Shown here: piece after piece, positions 34,039 through 42,731 of the stretch
Position numbering within the stretch: position 1 is the first letter of the stretch
How the letters are laid out: each line of letters begins with the position of its first letter
NCBI RefSeq assembly: GCF_009765445.1
Contig: NZ_WHOY01000031.1
Location: forward strand, 4,514,686-4,578,685
Length of the DNA stretch: 64,000 nt
Origin: Pantoea sp. BAV 3049
GTDB taxonomy: Bacteria > Pseudomonadota > Gammaproteobacteria > Enterobacterales > Enterobacteriaceae
Reading direction: 5' to 3'
Program-made: the position numbers and the translations under genes
The notes under the pieces: generated by a model
Databases searched by the model: none
What the model was told of the DNA's origin: nothing
What the model saw: only the letters and a program-made list of their open reading frames with translations

Positions 34039-35100
34039 TCATTCTCCCCATGTTTTTTTCAGAACCCGTAACCAGTTGCGCCAGCAGATTTTTTCAATCA
34101 GCCGATCTGAATATCCCGCTGCAATCATTGCATCGATCAGCCGCGGCAGCCCGGCGACATCGCCCAGCCCGGCGGGTACGCTGATGCCGTCAAAATCCGA
34201 TCCCAGGCCGATCCGATCTTCGCCCAGCTTGTCCATCAGGCCATCCAGATGCCGGACGATCTCGCCGAGCGGCGTGTCGCTGTCACGCTTGCCATCCGCA
34301 CGAAGAAACGCATTGCCGAAGTTCACGCCCACAAAGCCGTCGCTTTCGGCAATGGCCGCCAGCTGACGGGCGGTGAGGTTACGCGGCTGCGGACACAGCG
34401 CATGCACGTTGGAGTGGGTGGCAATCAGCGGTGCGGAGCTGTGTTGAGCGGTCTGCCAGAAGGCTTTCTCATTCATATGAGACAGGTCGATCAGCAGTCT
34501 CTTCTGATTGCAGAGCCGCAGCAGATTCAGTCCGGCGGGCGTCAGACCTTCACCCCTGTCCGGCGAGCCGGGAAAATCACCTGTCACTCCGGTGCCGAAG
34601 ACGTTTTGCAGATTCCACAGCGGACCGATGCTGCGCAGCCCGGCAGCGACCCAGCTATCAAGCTGGCTGCACTCTTCGTCCAGCGCTTCAGCCCCTTCGA
34701 TATGTAACACCATCGCCAGCACGCCTTGCAAGAGGCACTGTTCAATTTCAGCGACGGTACGGCAGAGACGGGCCATCCCCTCTGACTGGTCTGCAATTCT
34801 TTGCAGCAGGGCGATCTGTGCTTCAGTGATGGCTAACGGGCTGTGCTGCGCTTCATCATAAGCTGCATTATTCTGCTTAACGTACTGAGCTGGTGGCACA
34901 AAAACAGCGAACAAACCGCCAGCAAAACCGCCCTGACGCATACGTGGCAGATCAAGATGGCCCCTCGCCGACCCATGAAGGAAATCAGCCACGGCGGTAT
35001 CTGCAGACGGCTGCAGCCACAGACGCAGCAGCAGATCGTTATGGCCGTCAAAGACAGGCTGAAGAGATACGGAAGACTTTGGGTTCAGGATGTTAGTCAA
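34039..35100 (-). CDS. M19-family (renal/membrane type) dipeptidase
   Basis: About 353 aa. Zinc dipeptidase motifs in order: FDGHNDLLLRL (H-x-D), MVLHIEGAEAL (bridging Glu), LLIDLSHMNEKAFW, LIATHSNVHALCPQPRNLT and IGLGSDFDGI. Start is uncertain: TTG at 35100 gives MTNILNPKSSVSLQPVFDG; the frame is open to 35322 and passes a lipobox-like LLTAC, but upstream translation looks intergenic. It lies directly upstream of pqqA in the same orientation, 175 bp away. It could degrade peptides released during PQQ maturation, but that link is only positional. Confidence 0.8.
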   Translation of the reverse strand: MTNILNPKSSVSLQPVFDGHNDLLLRLWLQPSADTAVADFLHGSARGHLDLPRMRQGGFAGGLFAVFVPPAQYVKQNNAAYDEAQHSPLAITEAQIALLQRIADQSEGMARLCRTVAEIEQCLLQGVLAMVLHIEGAEALDEECSQLDSWVAAGLRSIGPLWNLQNVFGTGVTGDFPGSPDRGEGLTPAGLNLLRLCNQKRLLIDLSHMNEKAFWQTAQHSSAPLIATHSNVHALCPQPRNLTARQLAAIAESDGFVGVNFGNAFLRADGKRDSDTPLGEIVRHLDGLMDKLGEDRIGLGSDFDGISVPAGLGDVAGLPRLIDAMIAAGYSDRLIEKICWRNWLRVLKKTWGE

Positions 35101-35474
35101 ATCAGGCTCAGTGTTATGAATCAGCAGGCATGCTGTTAATAAAAAAAATGATACCCCGGAACAGACGGAGAGTGACCGGCTAAAAAGTGCGGTCAAAGGT
35201 AAACAAATCGCATGGCTGGCCGGTTTTCCGCCAGAAATTGTTACCAGTGCTTGACGGAGTGACACGATGTGTCTGATTGTTACTGCTGAAAAATTCGCCG
35301 ATCTGATTTCCATTGCTGTCACGCTGGCCGGGATTATGGCAAGGGGATTTAACTGGCTCTAACGCCCGCACTTCAGATTGGATACTGATTACCTGCTCGT
35401 TGTAAAAAGGTTGATTGACGGGAGCCGATAATTGCTTATCGTAATGTAACCAGATATATAACGAAGAGCACCTC

Positions 35475-36416
35475 ATGATCTCCAGATTCAATGTATTAAC
35501 TCCGCCCCGCCTGGCGGGTGCCGTTGCTGTTGTCCTGTCTCTTTCCGGCTACGCCCATGCTGCAGAAGATTTCCGTGTCACCTACGCGGGTTCAATGGGC
35601 GTGGTGATGGACAAAGCGTTGGGTCCGGCCTTTGCCAAAAGCAATCAGGTGAATTATCAGGGGCAGGGGCAGGGTGCCTATGGGATGGCGAACCTGCTTG
35701 CGTCGAAAAAAGTGGTGGCAGACGTGTTTGTTTCTATCACCCCAGGCCCGATTGCCGTGCTGCAAAAAGCCGGACTGGTGGAGAAAGCTGAACCGGTTGC
35801 CAGCACCAGCATGGTGATTGCGTATAACCCCAAAGGGAAATACGCGGAAGCCTTCAACGCTATCCGTGACAACAAGCCTGGCGCGGAGCCGTGGTGGAAA
35901 GTGCTGCAAACGCCTTCTCTGCGCTTTGGGCGCACCGATCCGGCTACCGATCCGCAGGGGCAGAACATCATTTTCACCATGATGCTGGCCAGCCGCTATT
36001 ACCAGCAGCCGGACCTGGCGGAAAAAGTGTTGGGTGAAACACAGAATCCGCAGCAGGTGTTTGCTGAGGGCGGCTTGCTGACGCGGCTGGAAGCCGGACA
36101 GGTTGATGCCGCTTCCGGTTATGAGAGCGCCACCCGTTCCGCCCATCTGCCCTACATCAGGCTGCCGGATGAAATTAACCTGAGCAATCCGGAGATGGAT
36201 GCCAGCTGGTACAGCAAGGTGAGTTTTGATATTACCGATGCTAAAGGCCAGAAAAAAACGCTGCACACTCAGCCGCTGGTATTTTATGCAGCAGTGCTGA
36301 AAAACGCGCCACATCCGGAGCTGGCGCAGAAGTTTGTGAAGTTTATGCAGAGCAAAGAAGGCCAGGCGCTGTTTGAGAAAAACGGTTATGGCGCGCCAAA
36401 AGGCGGGGCAATGTAA
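35475..36416 (+). CDS. ABC transporter substrate-binding protein, tungstate/molybdate-like
   Basis: 313 aa. Signal peptide (AGAVAVVLSLSGYAHAAED) then a ModA/WtpA-like fold: VTYAGSMGVVMDKALGPAFA, YQGQGQGAYGMANLLASKKV, ADVFVSITPGP, and RFGRTDPATDPQGQNIIFTM. This matches oxyanion-binding proteins of the molybdate/tungstate group more than sulfate binders. It is followed at once by a permease. No ATPase gene adjoins. Substrate assignment is tentative. Confidence 0.78.
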   Translation: MISRFNVLTPPRLAGAVAVVLSLSGYAHAAEDFRVTYAGSMGVVMDKALGPAFAKSNQVNYQGQGQGAYGMANLLASKKVVADVFVSITPGPIAVLQKAGLVEKAEPVASTSMVIAYNPKGKYAEAFNAIRDNKPGAEPWWKVLQTPSLRFGRTDPATDPQGQNIIFTMMLASRYYQQPDLAEKVLGETQNPQQVFAEGGLLTRLEAGQVDAASGYESATRSAHLPYIRLPDEINLSNPEMDASWYSKVSFDITDAKGQKKTLHTQPLVFYAAVLKNAPHPELAQKFVKFMQSKEGQALFEKNGYGAPKGGAM

Positions 36417-36417
36417 T

Positions 36418-37164
36418 TTGCGTTCGCTCTGGCTGGGGATGCCGGCAGTTCTTCTGCTGCTCATCCCCTTTCTGACCCTGGCATGGCTGACGCCATGGTC
36501 CGGCTTTCATCTTGCTTATGGCGACGGTCAGGCCGTTGCCACATCGCTGGGGATGAGTGCGATTGCTCTCCCGCTGATTATTTTGCTGGGGTTGCCGCTG
36601 GCGTTATGGCTGGCAAGAACCGACTCCCGCTGGCGCGGGGCGATGGAGGTGGCGGTTCTGATCCCCCTGCTGGCACCGCCTCTGGCTATGGGGATCCTGC
36701 TGGTCTCGGTATACGGGCCTTACGGGTCAATGGGTGAGGCGCTTTCCGCGATTGGTCTGGCGCTGAATAACAATGCTGGCGCTTTTGTGACGGCGCAGAT
36801 TTATGGCGGGCTGCCTTATTTTGTGTTGGCAGCCCGGGCCGCTTTTGAAAACGTGCCGGTGGAGATTGAAGAAGCCGGGCAGACACTGGGTGCTTCAGCC
36901 TGGCAGATCTTCTGGCGACTGACCCTGCCGCAGGCGGCAAGAGGGCTGGCCGCTGCGCTGGCAATCACCTGGGTAAGGGTGATTGGCGAATTCGGCATCG
37001 TACTGGTGTTCAGTTACTTCCCGCAGGGTATCCCGGTGAAACTCTTTATCAACCTGCAAAATGACGGCGTTGATTCCGTCTATGCCCTGCTGTGGGTGCT
37101 GTTGGTGACCACTTTGCCACTGCCGTTATGGTGTGTGATGCGCGCCGGACGCAAAGCCTTTTAA
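36418..37164 (+). CDS. ABC transporter permease, molybdate/tungstate type (ModB-like)
   Basis: About 248 aa with six predicted helices. The ATPase-contact EAA loop is visible: EEAGQTLGASAWQIFWRLTL, PQAARGLAAA. Likely TTG start at 36418, 1 bp after the binding-protein stop, with GGGG upstream; ATG 36388 inside the previous gene is an alternative. The gene is followed by a convergent AraC gene, so no ATP-binding subunit is encoded here; it must share one from elsewhere or the system is incomplete. Confidence 0.82.
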   Translation: MRSLWLGMPAVLLLLIPFLTLAWLTPWSGFHLAYGDGQAVATSLGMSAIALPLIILLGLPLALWLARTDSRWRGAMEVAVLIPLLAPPLAMGILLVSVYGPYGSMGEALSAIGLALNNNAGAFVTAQIYGGLPYFVLAARAAFENVPVEIEEAGQTLGASAWQIFWRLTLPQAARGLAAALAITWVRVIGEFGIVLVFSYFPQGIPVKLFINLQNDGVDSVYALLWVLLVTTLPLPLWCVMRAGRKAF

Positions 37165-37184
37165 GAAGCCAAAGGCGTCCCATA

Positions 37185-38162
37185 TCACGAAGCCTTCGCT
37201 ACTGTCCGTTTACTCTCCCGGACCCTCAGTGCACCCGGCGTGGAACCTGTCGTGCGTTTAAATGCCCGGCTGAAGGCGGCCAGCGAGCCGTAACCCAGTC
37301 GCCATGCCACGGTTTCAATCGCTTCACCTTCCCGTCCAATCCACTGCATTGCCAGCTGCATGCGCAGCTCGGTCAGGTAGCGCACCGGCGTCATACCCGT
37401 TACCGCCAGAAACCGCTCGGCAAACACCGAGCGCGAGCTGCCCATTTCAGCTGCCAGCTGCGCTACGGTCCAGTTTTTTCCCGGTTCGCGATGCAGGGCA
37501 ACCAGCGCTTTGCCCAGCCGTGGATCGCGAAGCGCCTGCAGCCAGCCACCGGCATCGCCACAGCCAGATTCCACCCAGCCACGGACGATAAATGCTGCCA
37601 CCACGTCAGCCAGCCTTGAGAGGATCCCCGCATAGCCCGCACGTCTCGCCAGCGACTCCCGCTCCATCGCCTCCAGCATTGGCTGCAGTTCCGGGTATTT
37701 GCGCATCAGCGTATCTGCCAGCAGTACCTCCGGCATGGCGCTGACCAGCATCTGCATGCCGCCGAGGTCGAACTCCATGCAGCCGCTGAAAATCAGCGTA
37801 GTGGATCCCTGCAATTCCTGTGGTTCCTGCGGGCAGGATTTAACGCAGCAGACATTGCCGCAGACCGGGGTGGTATCGAAGGCGCGAATGTCCTTACAGG
37901 GGACATCTGGCGAAGAGAGCAGCACATGATCGATCCCCTGTGGTAGCAGCAGTGCATCGCCCGTATTGAGGGAATAAACGGTGCCGGTACCGGTGCGCAA
38001 CAGCACCGGGCCCCGGCTGACAAAGTGAAACTGGGCACGACCTGGTGCATTGATAAAACCGATGCCGAACGGCGCGGTCAGTTCAATACGCCGGTATTGC
38101 ACACCCAGCAGACGCATGCCCAGCAGCAGCTCACTGGCCAGATCGTGGTTTTCTGCAGCCAT
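37185..38162 (-). CDS. AraC-family regulator with cupin sensor and Cys cluster
   Basis: 325 aa. N-terminal cupin-type sensor (GRAQFHFVSRGPVLLRTGTG, YSLNTGDALLLPQGIDHVLL) and C-terminal double HTH (WTVAQLAAEMGSSRSVFAER, IETVAWRLGYGSLAAFSRAF). The linker after the cupin has VCGNVCCVKSCPQE, four Cys in ten residues, which could bind metal or sense oxidants. It is divergent from a NepI-like exporter 107 bp away, which it probably controls. Confidence 0.85.
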   Translation of the reverse strand: MAAENHDLASELLLGMRLLGVQYRRIELTAPFGIGFINAPGRAQFHFVSRGPVLLRTGTGTVYSLNTGDALLLPQGIDHVLLSSPDVPCKDIRAFDTTPVCGNVCCVKSCPQEPQELQGSTTLIFSGCMEFDLGGMQMLVSAMPEVLLADTLMRKYPELQPMLEAMERESLARRAGYAGILSRLADVVAAFIVRGWVESGCGDAGGWLQALRDPRLGKALVALHREPGKNWTVAQLAAEMGSSRSVFAERFLAVTGMTPVRYLTELRMQLAMQWIGREGEAIETVAWRLGYGSLAAFSRAFKRTTGSTPGALRVRESKRTVAKAS

Positions 38163-38269
38163 TTTTCACCTTCCGGACGATTAATCAATAATTGCGGATT
38201 TTACATCATAGACCATCCGGTGCCAGCCTTTTACGCTTAGACTAACTTAATCCTGACGGAAAATTCCAG

Positions 38270-39475
38270 ATGAACACACGACAACAGGCCATACCGGCTG
38301 AAGAAAAGCCCCAGTGGGGCGCAGTCTTTTCCATGGCGCTTGGCGTGTTCGGACTGGTCACCGCAGAGTTCCTGCCGGCCAGCCTGCTGACACCGATGGC
38401 CGCCAGCCTTGGCGTAACTGAAGGAATAACCGGCCAGGCCGTAACCGTGACCGCCGTCTTCGCGCTGCTGACCAGCTTTTTCAGCGCCGCAGTGACCCGT
38501 CGTATGGATCGCCGCTGGGTGATGCTGACTTTCTCAGCGATGTTGATTGTCTCGAACCTGCTGGTGGCCTTTGCCCCGAACCTCTCCTTTATCCTCGTTG
38601 CCCGCGTGCTGCTGGGGATTGCGATTGGTGGCTTCTGGACGCTGGCCGCCGCCACGGCAATGAGGCTGGTGCCCGAAGCGATGATCCCGCGTGCTTTATC
38701 GATCGTCTTCAGCGGCGTCTCGGTAGCGACAATCGTTGCCGCGCCAATGGGCAGCTACTTTGGCCATCTGATTGGCTGGCGCAACGTGTTTATCGCCGCC
38801 TCGCTGATGGGCCTGCTGGCGCTGGTCTGCCAGACGATCACTCTGCCTAAAATGCCGCCGAATCCGTTGAGCAAAGGTAGCTCGATCCTCTCGCTGATTG
38901 GGCGTCCTGGCATGCAGACCGCACTGCTGGCGATCATCATGGTCTTCTCCGGCCACTTCGCTTTCTTTACCTATCTGCGACCGTTCCTTGAAAGCGTCAC
39001 CGGCGTGGGAGTGAATGGTTTATCGATGATCCTGCTGGGCTTTGGCGTTGCCAACTTTGCCGGTACGCTGATAGCCGGGATGCTGCTGGAGCGTAATCTG
39101 CACCTGACGCTGATCGGCATGCCGCTGGCGATGGGGCTGCTTGGCGTGGCGCTGGTCGGATTGGGAGCTGCCCCAGTCAGCGACGCGATCCTGGTGGCGC
39201 TGTGGGGCATGGCCTTTGGCGCTGGCCCGGTGGGCTGGTCAACCTGGATCACCCGCACCATGCCGGAAGAGGCTGAAAGTGGTGGTGGTCTGCTGGTGGC
39301 GGCGATCCAGCTGGCAATTACTGTCGGTGCGGCTGCAGGAGGCGTGGTGTTCAATGCCACCGGCGCTAAAGGCGTATTTATGGGCAGTGCGCTGGCGCTG
39401 CTGGTGGCCACGCTGATCATCTTGACTGCATTACGCCCGAAAACCGCTTCCGTCTGTACTGCCGACAGCGACTGA
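38270..39475 (+). CDS. nepI: MFS exporter, NepI-like (purine ribonucleoside efflux)
   Basis: 401 aa with 12 predicted helices. N-terminal WGAVFSMALGVFGLVTAEFL, PASLLTPMAASLGVTEG and FSAAVTRRMDRRWVML resemble E. coli NepI, an inosine/guanosine exporter of the arabinose-efflux MFS group. The name is by similarity from memory and could be a close paralogue. Divergent AraC-type gene upstream; a strong hairpin terminator lies 62 bp downstream. Confidence 0.75.
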   Translation: MNTRQQAIPAEEKPQWGAVFSMALGVFGLVTAEFLPASLLTPMAASLGVTEGITGQAVTVTAVFALLTSFFSAAVTRRMDRRWVMLTFSAMLIVSNLLVAFAPNLSFILVARVLLGIAIGGFWTLAAATAMRLVPEAMIPRALSIVFSGVSVATIVAAPMGSYFGHLIGWRNVFIAASLMGLLALVCQTITLPKMPPNPLSKGSSILSLIGRPGMQTALLAIIMVFSGHFAFFTYLRPFLESVTGVGVNGLSMILLGFGVANFAGTLIAGMLLERNLHLTLIGMPLAMGLLGVALVGLGAAPVSDAILVALWGMAFGAGPVGWSTWITRTMPEEAESGGGLLVAAIQLAITVGAAAGGVVFNATGAKGVFMGSALALLVATLIILTALRPKTASVCTADSD

Positions 39476-39537
39476 TTTTGCGGCCAGCAGAAAGGCTATT
39501 TCCTGCGGCCAGCAATACTTAATTCGCTTGAAAATAA

Positions 39538-39569
39538 CGTCGGGAAACCATTTTCCCGGCGTTGCTCTT
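39538..39569 (+). terminator. terminator of the NepI-like gene
   Basis: Ten-bp stem CGTCGGGAAA / TTTCCCGGCG (one G-T pair) with loop CCAT, followed by TTGCTCTTA. Confidence 0.65.
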
Positions 39570-39728
39570 ATCCTAACAGGCAATTTCCCCGAGCATCCTC
39601 GTCCGCTGGTCTGACAACTTTCGGCAATTTACGTTGACGATAATAGTGAAGAGAACCTAATCTGAGGTTACAAGCCACGCCCCACGTACTCTCCCGGCAA
39701 TCACGTGGATATAACTTCTGGAAAAATC

Positions 39729-41180
39729 ATGGTATCAACAACGAAAATGCTGGCTGGACAGCAGCAGGCAGACCGGGTTTCTCTTGCCCGGATTTATCAC
39801 CAGGCAGATGTGCTGATGCTGTTTATCTGTTGGGGTCTGCTGTTGGTTTCGGCACTCCTGGGCTGGTTTTTTGCTGAACTGCAGCTGGCCCTGATCGCGG
39901 GGGGGATCCTGACGCTCAGCGCCACTGTTGTTAAAGTGTTGCTGCCGGGAAGCCTGTTTACCCGCCTCTATTTTTCCTTTGTCCTGCTGGCCTACGCCGC
40001 TTTGCTGATCCAACTGGGGGAGGGCGATACCGAATATCACTTCTCCATTTTTGTGCTGCTTTCCGCGCTGCTGGCCTATCGCGATTACAGACCGTTACTG
40101 GTGGGGGCTGCCACCGCCGCAGTTCATCACGCGCTGTTTAACTATCTTCAGGAACACGATTTATTTGGCGTGATGGTGTTTATGCATCCCGGATTTCATA
40201 TGGTGGTGTTCCATGCGCTGTTTGTGGTGGCGCAGACCGCTATTCTGATTTACATCGCCCTGAATATGGCCGCCGATGCCCGCTCCGCCAGCGAAGTGGC
40301 GCATCTGGCCTCCTGGATCACCCGCGAGCCGGGCAAGCTGACGCTGGCGCAGGATGAGGAGGCGACAAAGACCGAATTTGGCAAAACCTTTAACAATACC
40401 CTCGGCACCATGGGCAGCACGCTTTGTCGGGTCAGTTCCGGCGTCGGTGAACTGCTGACGGCATCGGAAAGCATCCTTAAACGTAACGCGGCCCTGTCAG
40501 CGCGAACCGATGAGCAGGCGAGGGCGCTGGACTCAGCCGCCAGTGCGATGGAGCAGATGAATTCCGCTGCGACACTGACCAGTGCAAAAGCGCAGGAAGC
40601 TCGTGAGCTGGCGAAGGGAGCCAGCAAACTGGCGTTAAAAGGCGGCAGTAATATTTACGATGCAGTGGATTCCATGGCGCAAATCAGCGACGCATCCCGT
40701 CGCATCAACGCCATTCTGGAATTGATCGACAGCATCGCTTTCCAGACCAATATTCTGTCGCTGAATGCCTCAGTAGAAGCCGCCAGCGCCGGTACGCACG
40801 GCAAAGGTTTTGCGGTGGTGGCTTCTGAAGTTCGCACGCTGGCAATTCGCTGTGAAGAGGCTGCAAAGGATATCCGCCAGACGACCGGCAACTCAGTCGA
40901 AGCGACCCATAACGGTTCGCAGCAGGTCGAACATGCCGGAAAAACAATGGAGGAGATCATCTCCAGTATTGAGGAGCTGGCTCAGCTGGTCGGTGAGCTG
41001 TCAGAGATGAGCGAACAGCAGCGCAGCAGTATCGCCCAGATGCGTGACAGTATTGCCAGCATCGACCGCAGCGTTCAGGACAACGTTGAGCACGTGGCGG
41101 AAACGGTCCAGGTGGCGCAGCTTCAGCAGCAGCAGGCGGATGCGGTAAACCAGGCGATAGGGGTGTTCAGATTCGCCTGA
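39729..41180 (+). CDS. methyl-accepting chemotaxis protein with multi-helix N-terminus
   Basis: 483 aa. Instead of a periplasmic ligand domain, the N-terminal ~170 residues form about six membrane helices ([50 protein letters not shown]) with conserved-looking histidines ([18 protein letters not shown]). The signalling domain follows with [20 protein letters not shown] and [20 protein letters not shown]. Tip residues are typical, so it should couple to CheA/CheW. There is no NWETF-type tail. A membrane-embedded or redox/energy-taxis signal is possible. ATG 39729 has TGGA upstream. Confidence 0.85.
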   Translation: MVSTTKMLAGQQQADRVSLARIYHQADVLMLFICWGLLLVSALLGWFFAELQLALIAGGILTLSATVVKVLLPGSLFTRLYFSFVLLAYAALLIQLGEGDTEYHFSIFVLLSALLAYRDYRPLLVGAATAAVHHALFNYLQEHDLFGVMVFMHPGFHMVVFHALFVVAQTAILIYIALNMAADARSASEVAHLASWITREPGKLTLAQDEEATKTEFGKTFNNTLGTMGSTLCRVSSGVGELLTASESILKRNAALSARTDEQARALDSAASAMEQMNSAATLTSAKAQEARELAKGASKLALKGGSNIYDAVDSMAQISDASRRINAILELIDSIAFQTNILSLNASVEAASAGTHGKGFAVVASEVRTLAIRCEEAAKDIRQTTGNSVEATHNGSQQVEHAGKTMEEIISSIEELAQLVGELSEMSEQQRSSIAQMRDSIASIDRSVQDNVEHVAETVQVAQLQQQQADAVNQAIGVFRFA

Positions 41181-41303
41181 ACAGGCTGCGGGAACTGTTC
41201 GCCCCCAGGCGGGAGAACTGGTCGGACAATAAACTCGCCCGGCCAACATGTCAGATCCCATCAGTGGAGCTGACGGCAGTATTCTTGCGGTCGGCTACTT
41301 CTC

Positions 41304-42158
41304 TCAGCTGTGCGAAAATTCTGTCCAGGTATATCCCTCAGCAGCCGGGTTGACCTGGCCGACAGCGCTACCAGAGAAGTGGACGGTGAAAAGGGTGGCC
41401 TGATGGCGTGAGGCAAAATCAAGCAGCCAGGCTCTGGCGCTGCAGGCCGCCGGTTTATCGCGGCAGAAAACTGAAGAGAGCCCGGGATGGGGTACCTGCA
41501 ATTTGTTGTGCATCACATCGCCAGTAAATAACGCCACCTGTCCCGCCGATTCAAAGGCAATACTCATGTGGCTGGTGCTGTGGCCGTGAGTCGGCAGGAA
41601 GCGGATACCCGGCAAATATTCCCCACCGTCCTCGGCTATTGTTTCCACTTTCCCGGCATCGATCAGCGGCTGCACGCTGTCGGCAAAAACGATCGCGCGC
41701 GGGGCTGCTTCAGCCGTCTGATACCATGCGATTTCCCCTGCAGGGATCACCCATTTTGCATTGGGGAAGGAAGGCACCCAGCGCTCGCCGTTCCGGATGG
41801 TGTTCCACCCCACATGATCGGTATGCAGGTGAGTATGCAGAACACAGTCGATATCTTCCGGACGCAGGCCGGTTGCCAGCAGATTGTCCATCCACGGACT
41901 GTTCAATTGATCAAAGAGCGGGCTGAACGGGCGCGATTTGCCGTTTCCCGTGGCGGTATCAATCAGAAAGTGCCCCTGTGGTGATTCCACCAACCAGCTG
42001 TGGACGCTCATTTGCAGCGGGCTTTCCAGCGTCATACCTTTCGGTAGCTGGCTTTCAGCGAGGTCCGGAAGGAGTTTTGCTGCGGGCAGGCTGAACGATT
42101 GTTCAATGAGTTTAGTGATTTTCAGTTCACCAACGGTCCATGAGGGCGGCGTGGACAT
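41304..42158 (-). CDS. MBL-fold metallo-hydrolase
   Basis: 284 aa. The dizinc signature VLHTHLHTDHVGWNT (H-x-H-x-D-H), a later FLPTHGHSTSHMSIAF histidine and LFTGDVMHNKLQ aspartate are present. The closest groups by motif order are the lactonase/aryl-hydrolase type MBL enzymes (AiiA/MPH-like). No signal peptide. Substrate unknown. The SelT/W/H-like gene lies 32 bp upstream on the same strand, so the two are probably co-transcribed. Confidence 0.82.
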   Translation of the reverse strand: MSTPPSWTVGELKITKLIEQSFSLPAAKLLPDLAESQLPKGMTLESPLQMSVHSWLVESPQGHFLIDTATGNGKSRPFSPLFDQLNSPWMDNLLATGLRPEDIDCVLHTHLHTDHVGWNTIRNGERWVPSFPNAKWVIPAGEIAWYQTAEAAPRAIVFADSVQPLIDAGKVETIAEDGGEYLPGIRFLPTHGHSTSHMSIAFESAGQVALFTGDVMHNKLQVPHPGLSSVFCRDKPAACSARAWLLDFASRHQATLFTVHFSGSAVGQVNPAAEGYTWTEFSHS

Positions 42159-42190
42159 ATCGTTCCTTATCTTGTGGCTAAATCAGGGCG

Positions 42191-42487
42191 TCAGGCTTTA
42201 TCAATATGCCCTAAATCCCGCTCCGGGAAACAGACATTCCGCACCCGCTGCTTCAACTCCTTCACTTCCGGAAAACCGCCATCGATTTTGCGATCCCAAA
42301 TTAGCTGTCCGTCGATGGCGATCTGATAAATACCGCCCGTGCCCGGTACCAGGGTAACCGAGGCCAGATCGGTGCTGAAGGTATGCAGCAATTCCTGCGC
42401 CATCCAGCCGGCACGCAGCAGCCAGTTGCACTGGGAACAGTACTCAATAGTCAAGGCGGGAGACGTTTTCATGGTGGGTGTCCTCAA
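42191..42487 (-). CDS. SelT/SelW/SelH-family thioredoxin-like protein
   Basis: 98 aa. The Rdx-fold signature TIEYCSQCNWLLRAGWMAQE carries a CxxC redox pair near the N-terminus, where animal homologues have selenocysteine; here both are Cys. GTGGIYQIAIDGQLIWDRK matches the family's middle region. Redox function is inferred; partner unknown. First gene of a two-gene unit with the MBL hydrolase. Confidence 0.82.
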   Translation of the reverse strand: MRTPTMKTSPALTIEYCSQCNWLLRAGWMAQELLHTFSTDLASVTLVPGTGGIYQIAIDGQLIWDRKIDGGFPEVKELKQRVRNVCFPERDLGHIDKA

Positions 42488-42570
42488 AAAATCAGGCCCT
42501 CATCTTCTGGTGACGAACGAGGGCTGTCAACCTGGTGGTTTACAGAATTGTGAATAAATTATGGAGATCG

Positions 42571-42608
42571 TTGATATAAAGAATCAATCTGATTATCATT
42601 CTCATTTG
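42571..42608 (+). promoter_or_regulatory. hmuR promoter with Fur box
   Basis: TTGATA (42571-42576), 17-bp spacer, TATCAT (42594-42599) form a good sigma-70 promoter. A Fur-type sequence CTGATTATCATTCTCATTTG (42589-42608) covers the -10, so iron-bound Fur would block it. It lies about 130 bp before the receptor start. Confidence 0.75.
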
Positions 42609-42731
42609 TAACTCTGGGTCAGGGATCGACATCCATAACGCGCAGCAGGCGCAGGCTTTTTTTTCGCGGTTTTTCACGCCAGCGGCAGCAATGTATGAGT
42701 CGATACTAATAAAGAATAAAGGCTTACTAAA

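Noticed and set aside
42640..42675. GCGC-AGCAG-GCGC hairpin followed by eight T upstream of hmuR as a premature terminator
   Set aside because: The stem is only 4 bp and separated from the T run by extra bases; too weak to call.
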